The notes below the pieces were generated by a model. It had not been told where the DNA came from. It saw nothing but the letters and a program-made list of their open reading frames with translations, and did not search any database. 64,000 nt of DNA, taken from contig NZ_FNFQ01000001.1 of NCBI RefSeq assembly GCF_900101175.1, positions 248,001 through 312,000 on the forward strand, written 5' to 3'. Shown here one piece after another: positions 26,543 to 37,102 of the stretch (positions within the stretch are counted from its first letter, which is position 1; each line of letters begins with the position of its first letter). The position numbers and the translations under genes are program-made. This DNA comes from Stenotrophomonas pavanii. GTDB lineage: Bacteria > Pseudomonadota > Gammaproteobacteria > Xanthomonadales > Xanthomonadaceae.

Positions 26543-27235
26543 ATGAAGACCCTCGGCCTGATCGGCGGCATGAGCTGGGAAAGCTCGGCACAGTACTACC
26601 GGCTCATCAACGAGGCGGTGCGTCATCGCGTCGGTGGCGCGCATTCGGCGCAACTGCTGCTGTGGTCGGTGGATTTCGCCGGCATCAAGCAGCTGCAGCA
26701 CGACGGCCGCTGGGACGTGCTGGGCGACCACATGCTGGACGCCGCACGGCGGCTGCAGGCCGGTGGCGCCGAGCTGCTGGTGATCTGCACCAACACCATG
26801 CACACACTGGCGGAGCGGATCGAAGCGCAGTGCCCGTTGCCACTGCTGCACATCGCCGACCCCACCGCCGCTGCGATCCGCCAGGCAGGCCTCCGCAGGG
26901 TAGGCCTGCTGGGTACCGCGTTCACCATGGAGCAGGCCTTCTACCGCGACCGCCTGCAGGACCGCTTCGGCCTGCAGGTGCTGGTTCCGGAAGCCGATGA
27001 CCGCCGCATCGTGCACGACATCATCTACCAGGAACTGATCGCCGGGGTGGTCAGCGCACACTCGCGGCAGGTCTACGCAGGCGTGATCGCGCGCCTGGTC
27101 GCACGCGGTGCCGAAGCGATCATCCTCGGCTGTACCGAAATCATGTTGCTGGTCCGCGCCGAGGACAGCCCGGTGCCGCTGTTCGACACCACCACCCTGC
27201 ACGCCCGGGCAGCGGTGGATGCGGCACTGGCCTGA
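26543..27235 (+). CDS. Aspartate/glutamate racemase family protein
   Basis: A protein of 230 residues. The opening KTLGLIGGMSWESSAQYYRL, the first catalytic cysteine in ICTNTMH (Cys82) and the second in ILGCTEI (Cys197) identify a cofactor-independent Asp/Glu racemase of the YgeA type. YgeA-like enzymes have broad amino-acid racemase activity and weak Asp/Glu activity. An alternative start at 26531 exists; ATG 26543 has GGAG seven bases upstream. The LysE exporter gene is divergent. Confidence 0.9.
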   Translation: MKTLGLIGGMSWESSAQYYRLINEAVRHRVGGAHSAQLLLWSVDFAGIKQLQHDGRWDVLGDHMLDAARRLQAGGAELLVICTNTMHTLAERIEAQCPLPLLHIADPTAAAIRQAGLRRVGLLGTAFTMEQAFYRDRLQDRFGLQVLVPEADDRRIVHDIIYQELIAGVVSAHSRQVYAGVIARLVARGAEAIILGCTEIMLLVRAEDSPVPLFDTTTLHARAAVDAALA

Positions 27236-27244
27236 GCCGCGCGC

Positions 27245-27640
27245 TCAGCCTTCGCCCTGCACTTCCAGCGCGGTGATGAGCCAGTCGACCACCGCCTGTG
27301 AATCACACAGGAAGAAAATGGCATCGCCCGACCGCGCTTCGGTCAGCAGCCGATAGACCGTGATCGCCACCGCCGACTGGTTGGCGATGAACACCTCCGG
27401 GCTGCGCGGCCCTTCGCTGTGCCCCGCGACGGCATGCAGTGCCTTGCGCGCAGCCACGGTTGCGGCCGGGTCTGCGCTGCGGGCCAGTTCCGGCCCGCGC
27501 AGGCCCCACGCAATGAACACGTGCTTGCCCTTGAACGTGGTGTCCAGGACACGCACCTGCCCGGCCTCTGCGCCAGCCGAGCGATGAATGACGGTACTGC
27601 TGATCAACGCAACCCCCTGTGGTCGTCGTGGTCCGCGCAT
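27245..27640 (-). CDS. Hypothetical protein
   Basis: Up to 131 residues. It includes FKGKHVFIAWGLRGPELARS, a middle helix VAARKALHAVAGH, and a C-terminal GDAIFFLCDSQAVVDWLITAL. No signal peptide or membrane segment is obvious. A GGAGGAGG sits directly against ATG 27640, too close for normal initiation. The in-frame TTG 33 bases downstream, preceded by CAGGGGG, may be the true start (about 120 residues). Stop codon lies 9 bp from that of the racemase gene (convergent). Family not recognised. Confidence 0.55.
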   Translation of the reverse strand: MRGPRRPQGVALISSTVIHRSAGAEAGQVRVLDTTFKGKHVFIAWGLRGPELARSADPAATVAARKALHAVAGHSEGPRSPEVFIANQSAVAITVYRLLTEARSGDAIFFLCDSQAVVDWLITALEVQGEG

Positions 27641-27880
27641 CCTCCTCCACACGCCGGCCGCACGCCAGTGACGGCAGCCACAGGCTGTGCCGACACACGT
27701 GGGAAACATGTAAGAAGGTGTAAGCCGATGCGATCGGATGTGCAGCGATGATAAGGGATGTAAGGCCCTGAATGGGTTCGTGCGCACTACTAAATCCCTA
27801 CTGAGCCGACGTCGGAACGATCCGTTCCGGAGGCCTCGGGCTGGTCCATCCTTGCGGCCCGTTCCCCCGCCGAGGTTCCC

Positions 27881-28396
27881 ATGACCCATCGCCTGCTGCT
27901 CCCGATCACCACCGTCACGATGGCCCTGCTGCTGGCCGCCACCACAGTGGCCGCCCAGGATGACGACAGCGATCACATCCCGCCGCTGCGCTGCGAGTCG
28001 CAGTTCAACAAGACCGAACAGTGCCCGATCGAGGGCCGCATGCGCCTGGCCAGGCAGCTGTCGGTCACCCGCTGCGTGGAGGACCAGAACTGGGGACAGA
28101 GCCGTCGCATGCTCTGGGTCACCGCTGGCTGCCGTGCCGAGTTCGTCGCCGATGGGCAGGGACGCGGGCGCTGGCCGGAGCGCGGCCGGGGCCGTGACCG
28201 GGATGACGATGGCGAGCGCCTGGTCTGCGAGTCCTACGAGCAGAAGGACAGGGAATGCCGCATCCGTGTGCGCCGCGAGGTGCGCCTGGTCAAGCAGAAG
28301 TCGGTGACACCGTGCGTCGAGGATCGCAACTGGGGCTGGGACCGCCGCGGCGTGTGGGTCAGCGACGGCTGCCGTGCCGAGTTCCGTGTGTATTGA
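27881..28396 (+). CDS. DUF3011 domain protein, paralog 2
   Basis: A protein of 171 residues with a signal peptide (about 1-25, ending TVAAQ). Two DUF3011 repeats (about 36-88 and 110-171) each keep four cysteines and the TWG/NWG and GCRAEF motifs. The linker is Arg/Gly/Asp-rich (GRWPERGRGRDRDDD), unlike the Gly/Asn-rich linker of the paralog at 23247-23810. Likely a disulfide-bonded periplasmic or secreted protein of unknown role. GAGG precedes ATG 27881. Confidence 0.85.
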   Translation: MTHRLLLPITTVTMALLLAATTVAAQDDDSDHIPPLRCESQFNKTEQCPIEGRMRLARQLSVTRCVEDQNWGQSRRMLWVTAGCRAEFVADGQGRGRWPERGRGRDRDDDGERLVCESYEQKDRECRIRVRREVRLVKQKSVTPCVEDRNWGWDRRGVWVSDGCRAEFRVY

Positions 28397-28482
28397 CGGC
28401 CGACCACGCGCTGGCTGTGGCGGATACGCAGATACGGCCGAAGTGATCGATAGACTGGGCGCGCCCAGCCCAGGAGCCTTCG

Positions 28483-28932
28483 ATGGCACCACCCGATCCT
28501 TCCTTGACGACGCTGCATATCCGCGAAGCAATGCCCGCCGACGTTCCCGCGTTGATCGCGCTCGACAGCGTTGCGGCCCACGATCGGCGGCGCGCACGGC
28601 AGATCAGCGACTGGCAGGCCAGCGGTGGCGTGCACGTGGCCGGACGGGCCGGCCAGCTGGCCGGTTACCTGGTCATCCACCATCACTTCTTCGGCGAAGC
28701 CTTCGTCGAGATGCTGATGGTGGCGCGCGAACAACGCAACCAGGGCGTCGGCGCCGCCCTGCTGCGCCATGCCATCGCGCTGCAGGGGCAAGGCAAGCTG
28801 TTTACTTCGACGAATGCTTCCAATACCGGCATGCAACGCCTGCTCGCCGCCTCGGGTTTCATCGACAGCGGCATCGTGCATGGATTGGACGAAGGCGATC
28901 CGGAGCTGGTCTATCGCTTCGCTGAGGACTGA
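28483..28932 (+). CDS. GNAT family N-acetyltransferase
   Basis: A protein of 149 residues. The acetyl-CoA binding loop is [16 protein letters not shown] (motif A, Q/R-x-x-G-x-G/A pattern, about 84-99). Other GNAT strands are [17 protein letters not shown] at the N-terminus and [11 protein letters not shown] near the end. The acceptor substrate is unknown. AGGAG lies 7 bases before ATG 28483. The tRNA-Pro terminator follows on the opposite strand and may serve as a shared end. Confidence 0.85.
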   Translation: MAPPDPSLTTLHIREAMPADVPALIALDSVAAHDRRRARQISDWQASGGVHVAGRAGQLAGYLVIHHHFFGEAFVEMLMVAREQRNQGVGAALLRHAIALQGQGKLFTSTNASNTGMQRLLAASGFIDSGIVHGLDEGDPELVYRFAED

Positions 28933-28956
28933 TCATCGGCATCGGCCGCACGCACA

Positions 28957-28989
28957 AAAAAGCCCACGCATCGCTGCGCGGGCTTCTTG
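28957..28989 (-). terminator. Intrinsic terminator of tRNA-Pro
   Basis: Read on the minus strand: stem AAGCCCGCGCA / TGCGTGGGCTT with a GCGA loop, then TTTTTT. It lies just downstream of tRNA-Pro and may also end the GNAT transcript from the other side. Confidence 0.8.
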
Positions 28990-29000
28990 ACTCATCACAG

Positions 29001-29077
29001 TGGTCGGGACGGCCGGATTCGAACCGACGACCCTCTGCCCCCCAGGCAGATGCGCTACCAGGCTGCGCTACGCCCCG
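29001..29077 (-). tRNA. tRNA-Pro (GGG)
   Basis: A 77-base cloverleaf with encoded CCA. The acceptor stem starts CGGGGCG, the anticodon loop CTGGGGG gives GGG, and the T loop is TTCGAAT. A TATACT -10 box lies at 29118-29123 on the minus strand, 40 bases upstream; the -35 is weak. The leader between them contains a GCCCGCC / GGCGGGC hairpin. Confidence 0.95.
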
Positions 29078-29145
29078 ACTGATGCTGCGATGTGCCCGCC
29101 AGTGCGGCGGGCCGTGAAGTATAGCGGATTACGAGGGAAATGGGG

Positions 29146-29502
29146 TCAGCGGCGCAGCAACTGCAGCACTTCTTCCAGCTCCATGCGCACCTGCTTGATG
29201 ATCTGGTTGCTCAGCGCCGATTCCTCGCGGGCATCGGGGCCGTCCAGGCGCAGGCGGGCACCACCGATGGTGTAGCCCTGTTCGTACAGCAGGCTGCGGA
29301 TCTGCCGCACCATCAGCACGTCATGGCGCTGGTAGTAGCGGCGGTTGCCTCGGCGCTTGGCCGGCTCAAGGCTGGGAAACTCGGTCTCCCAGTAGCGCAG
29401 GACGTGCGGCTTGACGTCGCACAGCTCGCTGACCTCACCAATGGTGAAGTAGCGCTTGGCCGGGATCGGCGGTAGTTCGCGGTTACTGCCCGGATCCAGC
29501 AT
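29146..29502 (-). CDS. MerR family transcriptional regulator adjacent to ihfA
   Basis: A protein of 118 residues. The MerR winged helix opens with [22 protein letters not shown], followed by [29 protein letters not shown] short C-terminal coiled helix replaces the metal-binding region, so it is not a metal sensor of the classical type. This MerR gene next to ihfA is conserved in proteobacteria, but its regulon is unclear. Its first 20 bases overlap the end of ihfA, so it is translated from the same operon. Confidence 0.92.
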   Translation of the reverse strand: MLDPGSNRELPPIPAKRYFTIGEVSELCDVKPHVLRYWETEFPSLEPAKRRGNRRYYQRHDVLMVRQIRSLLYEQGYTIGGARLRLDGPDAREESALSNQIIKQVRMELEEVLQLLRR

Positions 29503-29782
29503 AAGCTTCCACCCTCTCCTTGAGCTTCTGGCCCGGACGGAAGGTGACCACCGTACGGGCGGAAATCGGAATTTCCTCGCCGGTCTTGGGGTTGCGACCC
29601 GGGCGCTGGTTCTTGCGCCGCAGATCGAAATTACCGAAGCCCGACAGCTTCACCTGACGTCCCTGTTCCAATGCTTCACGCAGCACATCGAAAAACGCGT
29701 CGACGAATTCCTTGGCTTCCCGCTTGTTCAGACCGACTTCGTCGAACAGCTTTTCCGCCATCTCCGCCTTGGTCAATGCCAT
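29483..29782 (-). CDS. ihfA: Integration host factor subunit alpha
   Basis: A protein of 99 residues. [24 protein letters not shown] and the DNA-bending arm [27 protein letters not shown] (in pieces) identify IHF-alpha rather than HU. With IhfB it bends DNA at specific sites and serves recombination, replication and transcription. It follows pheT by 27 bp, the standard gammaproteobacterial order, and overlaps the MerR gene by 20 bp. Confidence 0.97.
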   Translation of the reverse strand: MALTKAEMAEKLFDEVGLNKREAKEFVDAFFDVLREALEQGRQVKLSGFGNFDLRRKNQRPGRNPKTGEEIPISARTVVTFRPGQKLKERVEAYAGSGQ

Positions 29783-29809
29783 TGCCTGCTACCCCCGAGT
29801 GCTGCCCGC

Positions 29810-32206
29810 TCAGCCGCGGATCCGGGCGTGGTGTTCACGCTCGATGGCAGTGACCGCCTCGGCCACCACCGCATCCACGTCGCGGTCCGTCAGAGTGCGC
29901 GACTTGTCCTGCAAAATCAAGCCCATAGCGAGACTCTTGAATCCCGGCTCGACGCCCTGGCCGACGTAACGGTCGAACAGGTTGAGGTCGCGCAGCAGCG
30001 GGCCGGCGGCCTGGCGGACGGTGGCCGCCAGGTCCGTCCACGCCACCTGTTCAGGCACCAGGAACGCCAGGTCGCGGCGCACCGCCGGGAAGCGCGACAG
30101 CTCGCCGGCACGCGGCAGGCGACGCGCAGCCAGCGGCTCCAGGTCGAGCTCGAAGGCATAGACATCGGCCTCGATGTCCATCGCCTTGGCCAGACGCGGG
30201 TGGATCTGGCCGATCCAGCCGATCGCCACGCCCTCGCGGAACACCTCGGCCGAACGCGCCGGATGGCCGTAGGCACGGTCCGACGGACGGAACTCCAGCT
30301 GCGCGCCACTGGCGGCCGCCAGCGATTCCAGGTCACCCTTCAGGTCATGGAAATCGACCTTGCGGGTCGGCAAGCCCCACTGCACCGCCTGCGCCTCGCC
30401 GCAGACCGCAGCGGCCACGCGCAGGGTTTCCAGCGGTGCCGGCCGGCTTTCGCCAGTCGACGCCCCGCCAGCCTGCTGGGCGAACACCCGGCCGATCTCG
30501 AACAGGCGCACGCGACCGAGCTGCCGCGCTGCATTGCGGCCCAGCGTGGCGACCAGGCCCGGCAGCAGCGACGGGCGCATCACCGCCAGTTCGGCCGACA
30601 GCGGGTTGGCCAACGGCACCAAGCCGTCGCGCAGCTGCCACTGGGCCAGCAAGGCGTCGTCGACGAAGGCGAAATTGACGGTTTCCTGCTGGTCACGGGC
30701 GATCAGCTGGCGACGCACGCTCAGCGCGTCCAGCTGGGTTTCACTGGGCATCGCCACGCGCGAGGCACCGCCCGGCAGCGTGGTCGGGATCTGCTCGTAA
30801 CCGTGGATGCGGGCCAGTTCCTCGATCAGGTCCTCTTCGATGGCGATATCGAAGCGACGGCTCGGCGCGGTGACCTGCCAGCCGTCGGCGCTGGCGACCA
30901 CGTCCATGCCCAGCGCGCGCAGGATGCGTTCGACTTCGGCATCCTCGATGGTGATGCCGAGCACGCGGGTGATCCGCGCGCGGCGCAGCAGGATCGTCGC
31001 CGGCTGCGGCAGATCGCCCTCGCGCACCGCCTCGGTGACCGGTGCCGGAATGCCCCCGGCCAGGTCCAGCACCAGGCGGGTGGCGTACTCGATCGCGGTG
31101 CGCGGCAGTGCCGGATCGACGCCACGCTCGAAACGGTGACCCGCGTCGGTGTGCAGGCCGAGCTTGCGTCCACGGCCCATGATCGCGGCCGGGGCGAAGT
31201 GCGCGGCTTCCAGGAACACGGCCGTGGTGGCGTCGGTGACGCGCGTGTCGAAGCCGCCCATCAGGCCGGCCAGGCCAACCGCACGATCGGCGTCGGTGAC
31301 CACCAGGAAGCTGTCGTCCAGCGCGGCATCGCGGCCATCGAGCAGCTTCAGGCTCTCGCCCGCGCGCGAACGGCGCACGGCGATGCTGCCCTGCAGGGTG
31401 CCCAGGTCGTAGGCATGCATCGGCTGGCCGAGTTCGAGCATCACGTACTGGGTGATGTCGACCAGCAGCGAGACCGGGCGCACGCCGCTGCGGCGCAGGC
31501 GTTCGGCCATCCACAACGGGGTCCTGGCCGCGGCGTTGACGCCTTCGATGACGCGCCCCAGGTAACGCGGCGCCTCGGCGCCCGCGTCGAGCTGGATGCT
31601 CAGCTCGCGGCTGCCGACCGCCGGAATGGCATCGGCGGCGAAGTCCAGCACTTCACTGCGGGTAGCGGCGGCGACATCGTAGGCAATGCCGCGCAGGCTG
31701 AAGCAGTCGGCGCGGTTCGGGGTCAGCTTGATCTCGATGCTGGCGTCCGGCAGGCCGAGGTAGGCGACCAGGGCCTGGCCGACCGGGGCGTCATCGGGCA
31801 GCTCCAGCAGGCCGGAGGCATCGTTGTCCAGGCCCAGTTCCTTGGCCGAGCACAGCATGCCGTTGGACTCGACGCCGCGCAGCTTGGCCGGCTTGATCTT
31901 CAACTCGCCGATCTGCGCACCGACCATCGCCAGTGGCGCGACCAGGCCCGGGCGGGCGTTCGGCGCACCACAGACGATCTGCAGCAGCTCGCCCTGCCCG
32001 GCATCGACCCTGCACACCTGCAGGCGGTCGGCTTCCGGATGGCGCACGGCCTCGACGATGCGTGCCACGACCACGTGATCGAGGCCTTCGCCCAGCGCGG
32101 TCACGTCTTCCACTTCCAGGCCGATGGCGGTCAGCACCGCACTCAGCTCATCACGCGAAGCGCGGGTCGGGACGTGGCTGCGCAGCCAGTTTTCGGAGAA
32201 TTTCAT
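29810..32206 (-). CDS. pheT: Phenylalanine-tRNA ligase beta subunit
   Basis: A protein of 798 residues, the usual size. It starts MKFSENWLRSHV. The order of domains is an EMAP-II-like tRNA-binding domain (about 39-150), B3/B4 editing domain, B5 domain and the C-terminal FDX-ACB anticodon-binding domain. In an alpha2beta2 complex with PheS it charges tRNA-Phe and edits Tyr-tRNA-Phe. The frame extends nine codons upstream, but ATG 32206 is the conserved start. A SMAG hairpin lies in the 102-bp gap after pheS. Confidence 0.97.
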   Translation of the reverse strand: MKFSENWLRSHVPTRASRDELSAVLTAIGLEVEDVTALGEGLDHVVVARIVEAVRHPEADRLQVCRVDAGQGELLQIVCGAPNARPGLVAPLAMVGAQIGELKIKPAKLRGVESNGMLCSAKELGLDNDASGLLELPDDAPVGQALVAYLGLPDASIEIKLTPNRADCFSLRGIAYDVAAATRSEVLDFAADAIPAVGSRELSIQLDAGAEAPRYLGRVIEGVNAAARTPLWMAERLRRSGVRPVSLLVDITQYVMLELGQPMHAYDLGTLQGSIAVRRSRAGESLKLLDGRDAALDDSFLVVTDADRAVGLAGLMGGFDTRVTDATTAVFLEAAHFAPAAIMGRGRKLGLHTDAGHRFERGVDPALPRTAIEYATRLVLDLAGGIPAPVTEAVREGDLPQPATILLRRARITRVLGITIEDAEVERILRALGMDVVASADGWQVTAPSRRFDIAIEEDLIEELARIHGYEQIPTTLPGGASRVAMPSETQLDALSVRRQLIARDQQETVNFAFVDDALLAQWQLRDGLVPLANPLSAELAVMRPSLLPGLVATLGRNAARQLGRVRLFEIGRVFAQQAGGASTGESRPAPLETLRVAAAVCGEAQAVQWGLPTRKVDFHDLKGDLESLAAASGAQLEFRPSDRAYGHPARSAEVFREGVAIGWIGQIHPRLAKAMDIEADVYAFELDLEPLAARRLPRAGELSRFPAVRRDLAFLVPEQVAWTDLAATVRQAAGPLLRDLNLFDRYVGQGVEPGFKSLAMGLILQDKSRTLTDRDVDAVVAEAVTAIEREHHARIRG

Positions 32207-32274
32207 GGTGTCATCCTGGTGGGCCCGGCGCATGCGCCTGGGCCTGCGAATTTGGGAGCAGTCGTTTCAGGAGC

Positions 32275-32297
32275 AGCCGGGCATGGCCCGGCTCTAC
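32275..32297 (-). repeat. SMAG repeat between pheS and pheT
   Basis: Read on the minus strand: GTAGAGCCGGGCCATGCCCG plus GCT. It is a GTAG-headed hairpin with a perfect core inside the operon. It may tune the pheS/pheT transcript ratio or protect upstream mRNA. Confidence 0.75.
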
Positions 32298-32308
32298 AGG
32301 GTTGCGGC

Positions 32309-33478
<1,170 letters not shown>

Positions 33479-33497
33479 TTACGGCATCGGGAAGGAC

Positions 33498-33857
33498 TTA
33501 TGCCGCCAGCGCGCCCTTGGCCTTTTCGGCCAGCGCGGCAAAACCGGCTGCGTCGTGCACGGCGATGTCAGCCAGGACCTTGCGATCCAGGGTGATGCCG
33601 GCCTTCAGCAGGCCGTTCATGAAGCGGCTGTAGCTCAGGCCGTTGATGCGGGCAGCCGCATTGATGCGGGTGATCCACAGCGAACGGAAGTTGCGCTTCT
33701 TCTGCTTACGGCCGATGTAGGCGTACTGCTGTGCCTTGATGACCGCCTGCTTGGCAACGCGGAAGACCTTGCGACGGGCGTTGTAATAGCCCTTGGCGAG
33801 ATCCAGAATCTTCTTGTGGCGGCGACGCGCCTGTACGCCACGCTTAACTCGTGCCAT
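33498..33857 (-). CDS. rplT: 50S ribosomal protein L20
   Basis: A protein of 119 residues ([25 protein letters not shown] in pieces; [16 protein letters not shown]). L20 binds 23S rRNA early in 50S assembly. In E. coli it also represses its own operon by binding rpmI leader mRNA. It starts 11 bp after the rpmI stop, the standard arrangement. Confidence 0.98.
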   Translation of the reverse strand: MARVKRGVQARRRHKKILDLAKGYYNARRKVFRVAKQAVIKAQQYAYIGRKQKKRNFRSLWITRINAAARINGLSYSRFMNGLLKAGITLDRKVLADIAVHDAAGFAALAEKAKGALAA

Positions 33858-33868
33858 TTTTCAGTTCC

Positions 33869-34066
33869 TCAGAGGTAAGGGAGCATGCGGTCCAGACGGC
33901 CTGCGTCTTCTGCACGGACATGGCCCGTCTGACGCAGATTACGCTTACGCTTGGTCGCTTTCTTCGTGAGGATGTGGCTACGGTTGGCGTGGCCGCACTT
34001 GTACTTGCCCGAGGCGGTCTTGCGGAAACGCTTGGCCGCTGCCCGGTTGGTCTTGATCTTGGGCAT
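33869..34066 (-). CDS. rpmI: 50S ribosomal protein L35
   Basis: A protein of 65 residues ([20 protein letters not shown] at the start, RKRNLRQTG in the middle). L35 is a small 50S protein. The gene is preceded by a 265-bp gap that contains a terminator-like hairpin; this is the region where L20 autoregulation acts in E. coli. The rplT gene follows 11 bp later. Confidence 0.98.
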   Translation of the reverse strand: MPKIKTNRAAAKRFRKTASGKYKCGHANRSHILTKKATKRKRNLRQTGHVRAEDAGRLDRMLPYL

Positions 34067-34262
34067 TGCAATGTCCTTGATGGGATTTGACCCTGGTTTC
34101 TGACTGATCTGGCGGCGGCCTGGGCCGCTCTTTCCGTCCTGCCATGATCGGCGTACGACCCGTCCTGGGTGGGTCGAGCCAGGCATGATACAGGCAAAAC
34201 CGCCCTGCTGCCAGCCCCTGCCCCGCTTTCACCGGCAACCCGCGGCCTGCCGGAAAAGCAAA

Positions 34263-34281
34263 GGGACGCCAGCGGCGTCCC
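34263..34281 (-). terminator. Hairpin after infC, upstream of rpmI
   Basis: Read on the minus strand: stem GGGACGCC / GGCGTCCC with a GCT loop, followed by TTTGCTTTT. It looks like a partial terminator that would reduce read-through from infC into rpmI-rplT. Confidence 0.7.
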
Positions 34282-34331
34282 CTTACCCTGAACCATTCAG
34301 CCAGGCGCCCCGGAAGGCGGCCCGTCAGGCC

Positions 34332-34859
34332 TCAGGTCTTCTTCTTCGGCGCGATCATCATGACCATCTGACGCCCTTCCAGGCGCGGACGGGATTCAAT
34401 GACGATGTCCTCGCCCAGATCGGTCTCGATCCGGTTGGCCATTTCACGACCCAGTTCCTGGTGGCTCATTTCGCGGCCACGGAAGCGGATGTTGACCTTG
34501 ATCTTGTCACCATCCTCGAGGAACCCACGCATCTTGCGCAGCTTGATCTGGTAGTCGCCCTCGTCCGTGACCGGACGGAACTTCACTTCCTTGATCTCGA
34601 CCTGCTTGGTCTTCTTCTTGGCCTCGCTGGCCTTCTTCTGCGCTTCGAACTTGAACTTGCCGAAGTCCATGATCTTGCAGACCGGCGGGTCGGCCTGCGG
34701 CTGGATCTCGACCAGGTCCAGGCCTTCATCTTCGGCCATGGACAGCGCTTCGTCGCGCGACAACACGCCGATCATTTCTCCGTCACTGCCGATCACGCGG
34801 ACGCGCGGCACACGGATTTCCTGATTCTTGCGGTTCTGTTTGTTGTCAGGGGTGCTGAT
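34332..34859 (-). CDS. infC: Translation initiation factor IF-3 (probable ATC start)
   Basis: A protein of 175 residues if it starts at ATC 34859 (then [19 protein letters not shown]). The N-terminal domain and C-terminal domain are complete: [20 protein letters not shown], then MIAPKKKT at the end. IF-3 checks initiator tRNA and start codons on the 30S subunit. GGGAG (34868-34872) lies 8 bases before this ATC, and no ATG or GTG is in range. A TTG at 34874 is in frame but overlaps the Shine-Dalgarno. E. coli infC starts at AUU and is self-regulated through IF-3 discrimination; the same is inferred here. Confidence 0.93.
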   Translation of the reverse strand: MSTPDNKQNRKNQEIRVPRVRVIGSDGEMIGVLSRDEALSMAEDEGLDLVEIQPQADPPVCKIMDFGKFKFEAQKKASEAKKKTKQVEIKEVKFRPVTDEGDYQIKLRKMRGFLEDGDKIKVNIRFRGREMSHQELGREMANRIETDLGEDIVIESRPRLEGRQMVMMIAPKKKT

Positions 34860-34922
34860 ATTACGTTCTCCCAAGGGTATCGAACCGGCCCGGGTGCCTG
34901 TGCCCCCGGACCGGACCTTTGC

Positions 34923-36824
34923 TTACGCGCCCTCGGCGTGGAGCCGCTCGATGAAGGCCTGCAGGCTCATGCTGCCCAGGTCTTCGCCAGAACGCGTACG
35001 CACCGCCACAGCCCCATTCTCCTTCTCGCGGTCACCGATGACCAGCAGGTAGGGCACGCGCTGCAACGTATGCTCGCGGATTTTATAGCCGATCTTCTCG
35101 TTACGCAAATCCGAGCTGACGCGGAAGCCTTGCTCCGCAAGGGTTTTGGTCACGCCCGAGACGTAATCGGCCTGGGCGTCGGTGATGTTGGCCACCACCA
35201 CCTGGGTCGGCGCCAGCCAGGTCGGGAACTGGCCGGCATGGTGCTCGATCAGGATGCCCAGGAAGCGCTCCATCGAGCCGACGATGGCGCGGTGCAGCAT
35301 GACCGGGTGCTTCTTCTGGCTGTTCTCGTCCACGTACTCGGCGCCGAGGCGGCCCGGCATCATGAAGTCGACCTGCATGGTGCCCAGCTGCCAGGTGCGG
35401 CCGATGGCGTCCTTCAGGTGGTACTCGATCTTCGGGCCGTAGAAGGCGCCCTCGCCCGGCAGCTCCTGCCATTCCACGCCACAGCTGGACAGCGCCGAGC
35501 GCAGGGCGCCTTCGGCCTTGTCCCAGGTGGCGTCATCGCCAAGGCGCGATTCCGGGCGCAGCGCGATCTTGATCTGGATCTCGTCAAAGCCGAAGTGCTT
35601 GTAGACCGCCAGCGCCTGCTGGTGGAACGCGGTCACTTCCGACTCGATCTGGCTCTCGGTGCAGAACACATGGCCGTCGTCCTGGGTGAAGCCGCGCACG
35701 CGCAGGATGCCGTGCAGCGCGCCGGACGGCTCGTTGCGGTGGCAGGAACCGAACTCGCCGTAACGGATCGGCAGGTCGCGGTAGCTGTGCAGGCCCTGGT
35801 TGAACACCTGCACATGGCCAGGGCAGTTCATCGGCTTGACCGCGTAGGTGCGCTTCTCCGACTCGGTGAAGAACATGTTGTCCTGGTAGTTGTCCCAGTG
35901 GCCGGACTTCTTCCACAGGCTCACGTCCAGGATCTGCGGGCAACGCACTTCGCCGTAGCCGCTGCTGCGGTAGACCTTGCGCATGTACTGCTCGACCACC
36001 TGCCACAGTGCCCAGCCCTTCGGGTGCCAGAACACCAGGCCCGGCGCCTCTTCCTGCAGGTGGAACAGGTCCTGCTGCTTGCCGATGCGGCGGTGGTCGC
36101 GCATCTCGGCTTCCTCGATGCGCTTGATGTACGCCTCGAGCTGCTTCTTGTCGGCCCAGGCAGTGCCGTAGATGCGCTGCAGCTGTTCGTTCTGCGCATC
36201 GCCGCGCCAGTAGGCACCGGAAATGCGGGTCAGCTTGAAGGCCTTCAGGAAGCGGGTATTCGGCACGTGCGGGCCGCGGCACATGTCCACGTATTCCTGG
36301 TGGTAGTACATGCCCATCGCCTGGATGTCATCGGACATGTCCTCGATCAGGCGCAGCTTGTAGTCCTCGCCACGGGCCTTGAAGATCTCGATCACTTCGG
36401 CGCGCGGGGTCATCTTCTTGATGACGTCGTAGTCCTGGGCGATCAGTTCACCCATGCGCTTCTCGATCGCGGCCATGTCGTCCGGGGTGAACGGGCGCTC
36501 GGAGTAGATGTCGTAGTAGAAGCCTTCGGCGATTACCGGGCCGATGACCATCTTCACATCCGGGTACAGCTGCTTGACGGCATGGCCGACCAAGTGGGCG
36601 CAGGAGTGGCGGATGATCTCCACGCCCTCCTCGTCCTTGGCGGTGATGATGCGCAGGCTGGCATCGTGATCGATGACGTCGCTGGCATCGACCAGCACGC
36701 CATCGACCGAACCGGCGATGGTGGCCTTGGCCAGGCCGGCGCCGATCGACTGGGCGACGTCCATGACGCTGACGGGGTTTTCGAACTCGCGGCGGCTGCC
36801 GTCGGGAAGGGTAATGTTGATCAT
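34923..36824 (-). CDS. thrS: Threonine-tRNA ligase
   Basis: A protein of 633 residues. The TGS domain ([14 protein letters not shown], about 1-62) is followed by the editing domain with its HxxxH-type site [16 protein letters not shown], the class II core ([36 protein letters not shown] in part) and the anticodon-binding domain at the C-terminus. It charges tRNA-Thr and deacylates Ser-tRNA-Thr. It heads the thrS-infC-rpmI-rplT cluster; infC starts 63 bp after its stop. A long leader with a terminator precedes it. Confidence 0.97.
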   Translation of the reverse strand: MINITLPDGSRREFENPVSVMDVAQSIGAGLAKATIAGSVDGVLVDASDVIDHDASLRIITAKDEEGVEIIRHSCAHLVGHAVKQLYPDVKMVIGPVIAEGFYYDIYSERPFTPDDMAAIEKRMGELIAQDYDVIKKMTPRAEVIEIFKARGEDYKLRLIEDMSDDIQAMGMYYHQEYVDMCRGPHVPNTRFLKAFKLTRISGAYWRGDAQNEQLQRIYGTAWADKKQLEAYIKRIEEAEMRDHRRIGKQQDLFHLQEEAPGLVFWHPKGWALWQVVEQYMRKVYRSSGYGEVRCPQILDVSLWKKSGHWDNYQDNMFFTESEKRTYAVKPMNCPGHVQVFNQGLHSYRDLPIRYGEFGSCHRNEPSGALHGILRVRGFTQDDGHVFCTESQIESEVTAFHQQALAVYKHFGFDEIQIKIALRPESRLGDDATWDKAEGALRSALSSCGVEWQELPGEGAFYGPKIEYHLKDAIGRTWQLGTMQVDFMMPGRLGAEYVDENSQKKHPVMLHRAIVGSMERFLGILIEHHAGQFPTWLAPTQVVVANITDAQADYVSGVTKTLAEQGFRVSSDLRNEKIGYKIREHTLQRVPYLLVIGDREKENGAVAVRTRSGEDLGSMSLQAFIERLHAEGA

Positions 36825-37020
36825 CGCAGTGGCTTCGTGCGGGGCCCGCGGGGCGGGCTGGAAAGCGTTCCCGGGCCGTTGCCCGGGCAATAAAAAAGCG
36901 CCGCGAGGGCGCCTGCAACACAGGGCCTTCGGGGGCAGGTCAACAGTGGGCGGGGGTAGTGCTCATGTCGCACGCTCGGCCGGCGCTGGGCGCGGGCCAC
37001 CTTGTTCCGGTCAGGGTTCT
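36825..37020 (-). promoter_or_regulatory. thrS leader with terminator and possible short leader peptide
   Basis: About 195 bases of untranslated leader. A terminator (stem GCGCC / GGCGC, 36898-36912, then TTTTTTATT) lies 68-74 bases before thrS. A further hairpin CCCGGG / CCCGGG is at 36871-36888. An 8-codon frame, ATG AGC ACT ACC CCC GCC CAC TGT TGA (36966-36940), holds two adjacent Thr codons; its Shine-Dalgarno is weak. The layout suggests attenuation of thrS, but the leader peptide is speculative. Confidence 0.5.
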
Positions 37021-37026
37021 GCGGTG

Positions 37027-37055
37027 ATCTTAAACCAGCGCACGGGAAAGCCCAA
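37027..37055 (-). promoter_or_regulatory. Sigma70-type promoter of the thrS operon
   Basis: On the minus strand, TTGGGC (37055-37050) and TAAGAT (37032-37027) are separated by 17 bases. Transcription should begin near 37020, giving a leader of about 195 bases. Confidence 0.7.
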
Positions 37056-37102
37056 GGGCTGCCGTACGGTCCGCTGAATGGCGAGTGCTGGCGGCGTGAA
37101 AA

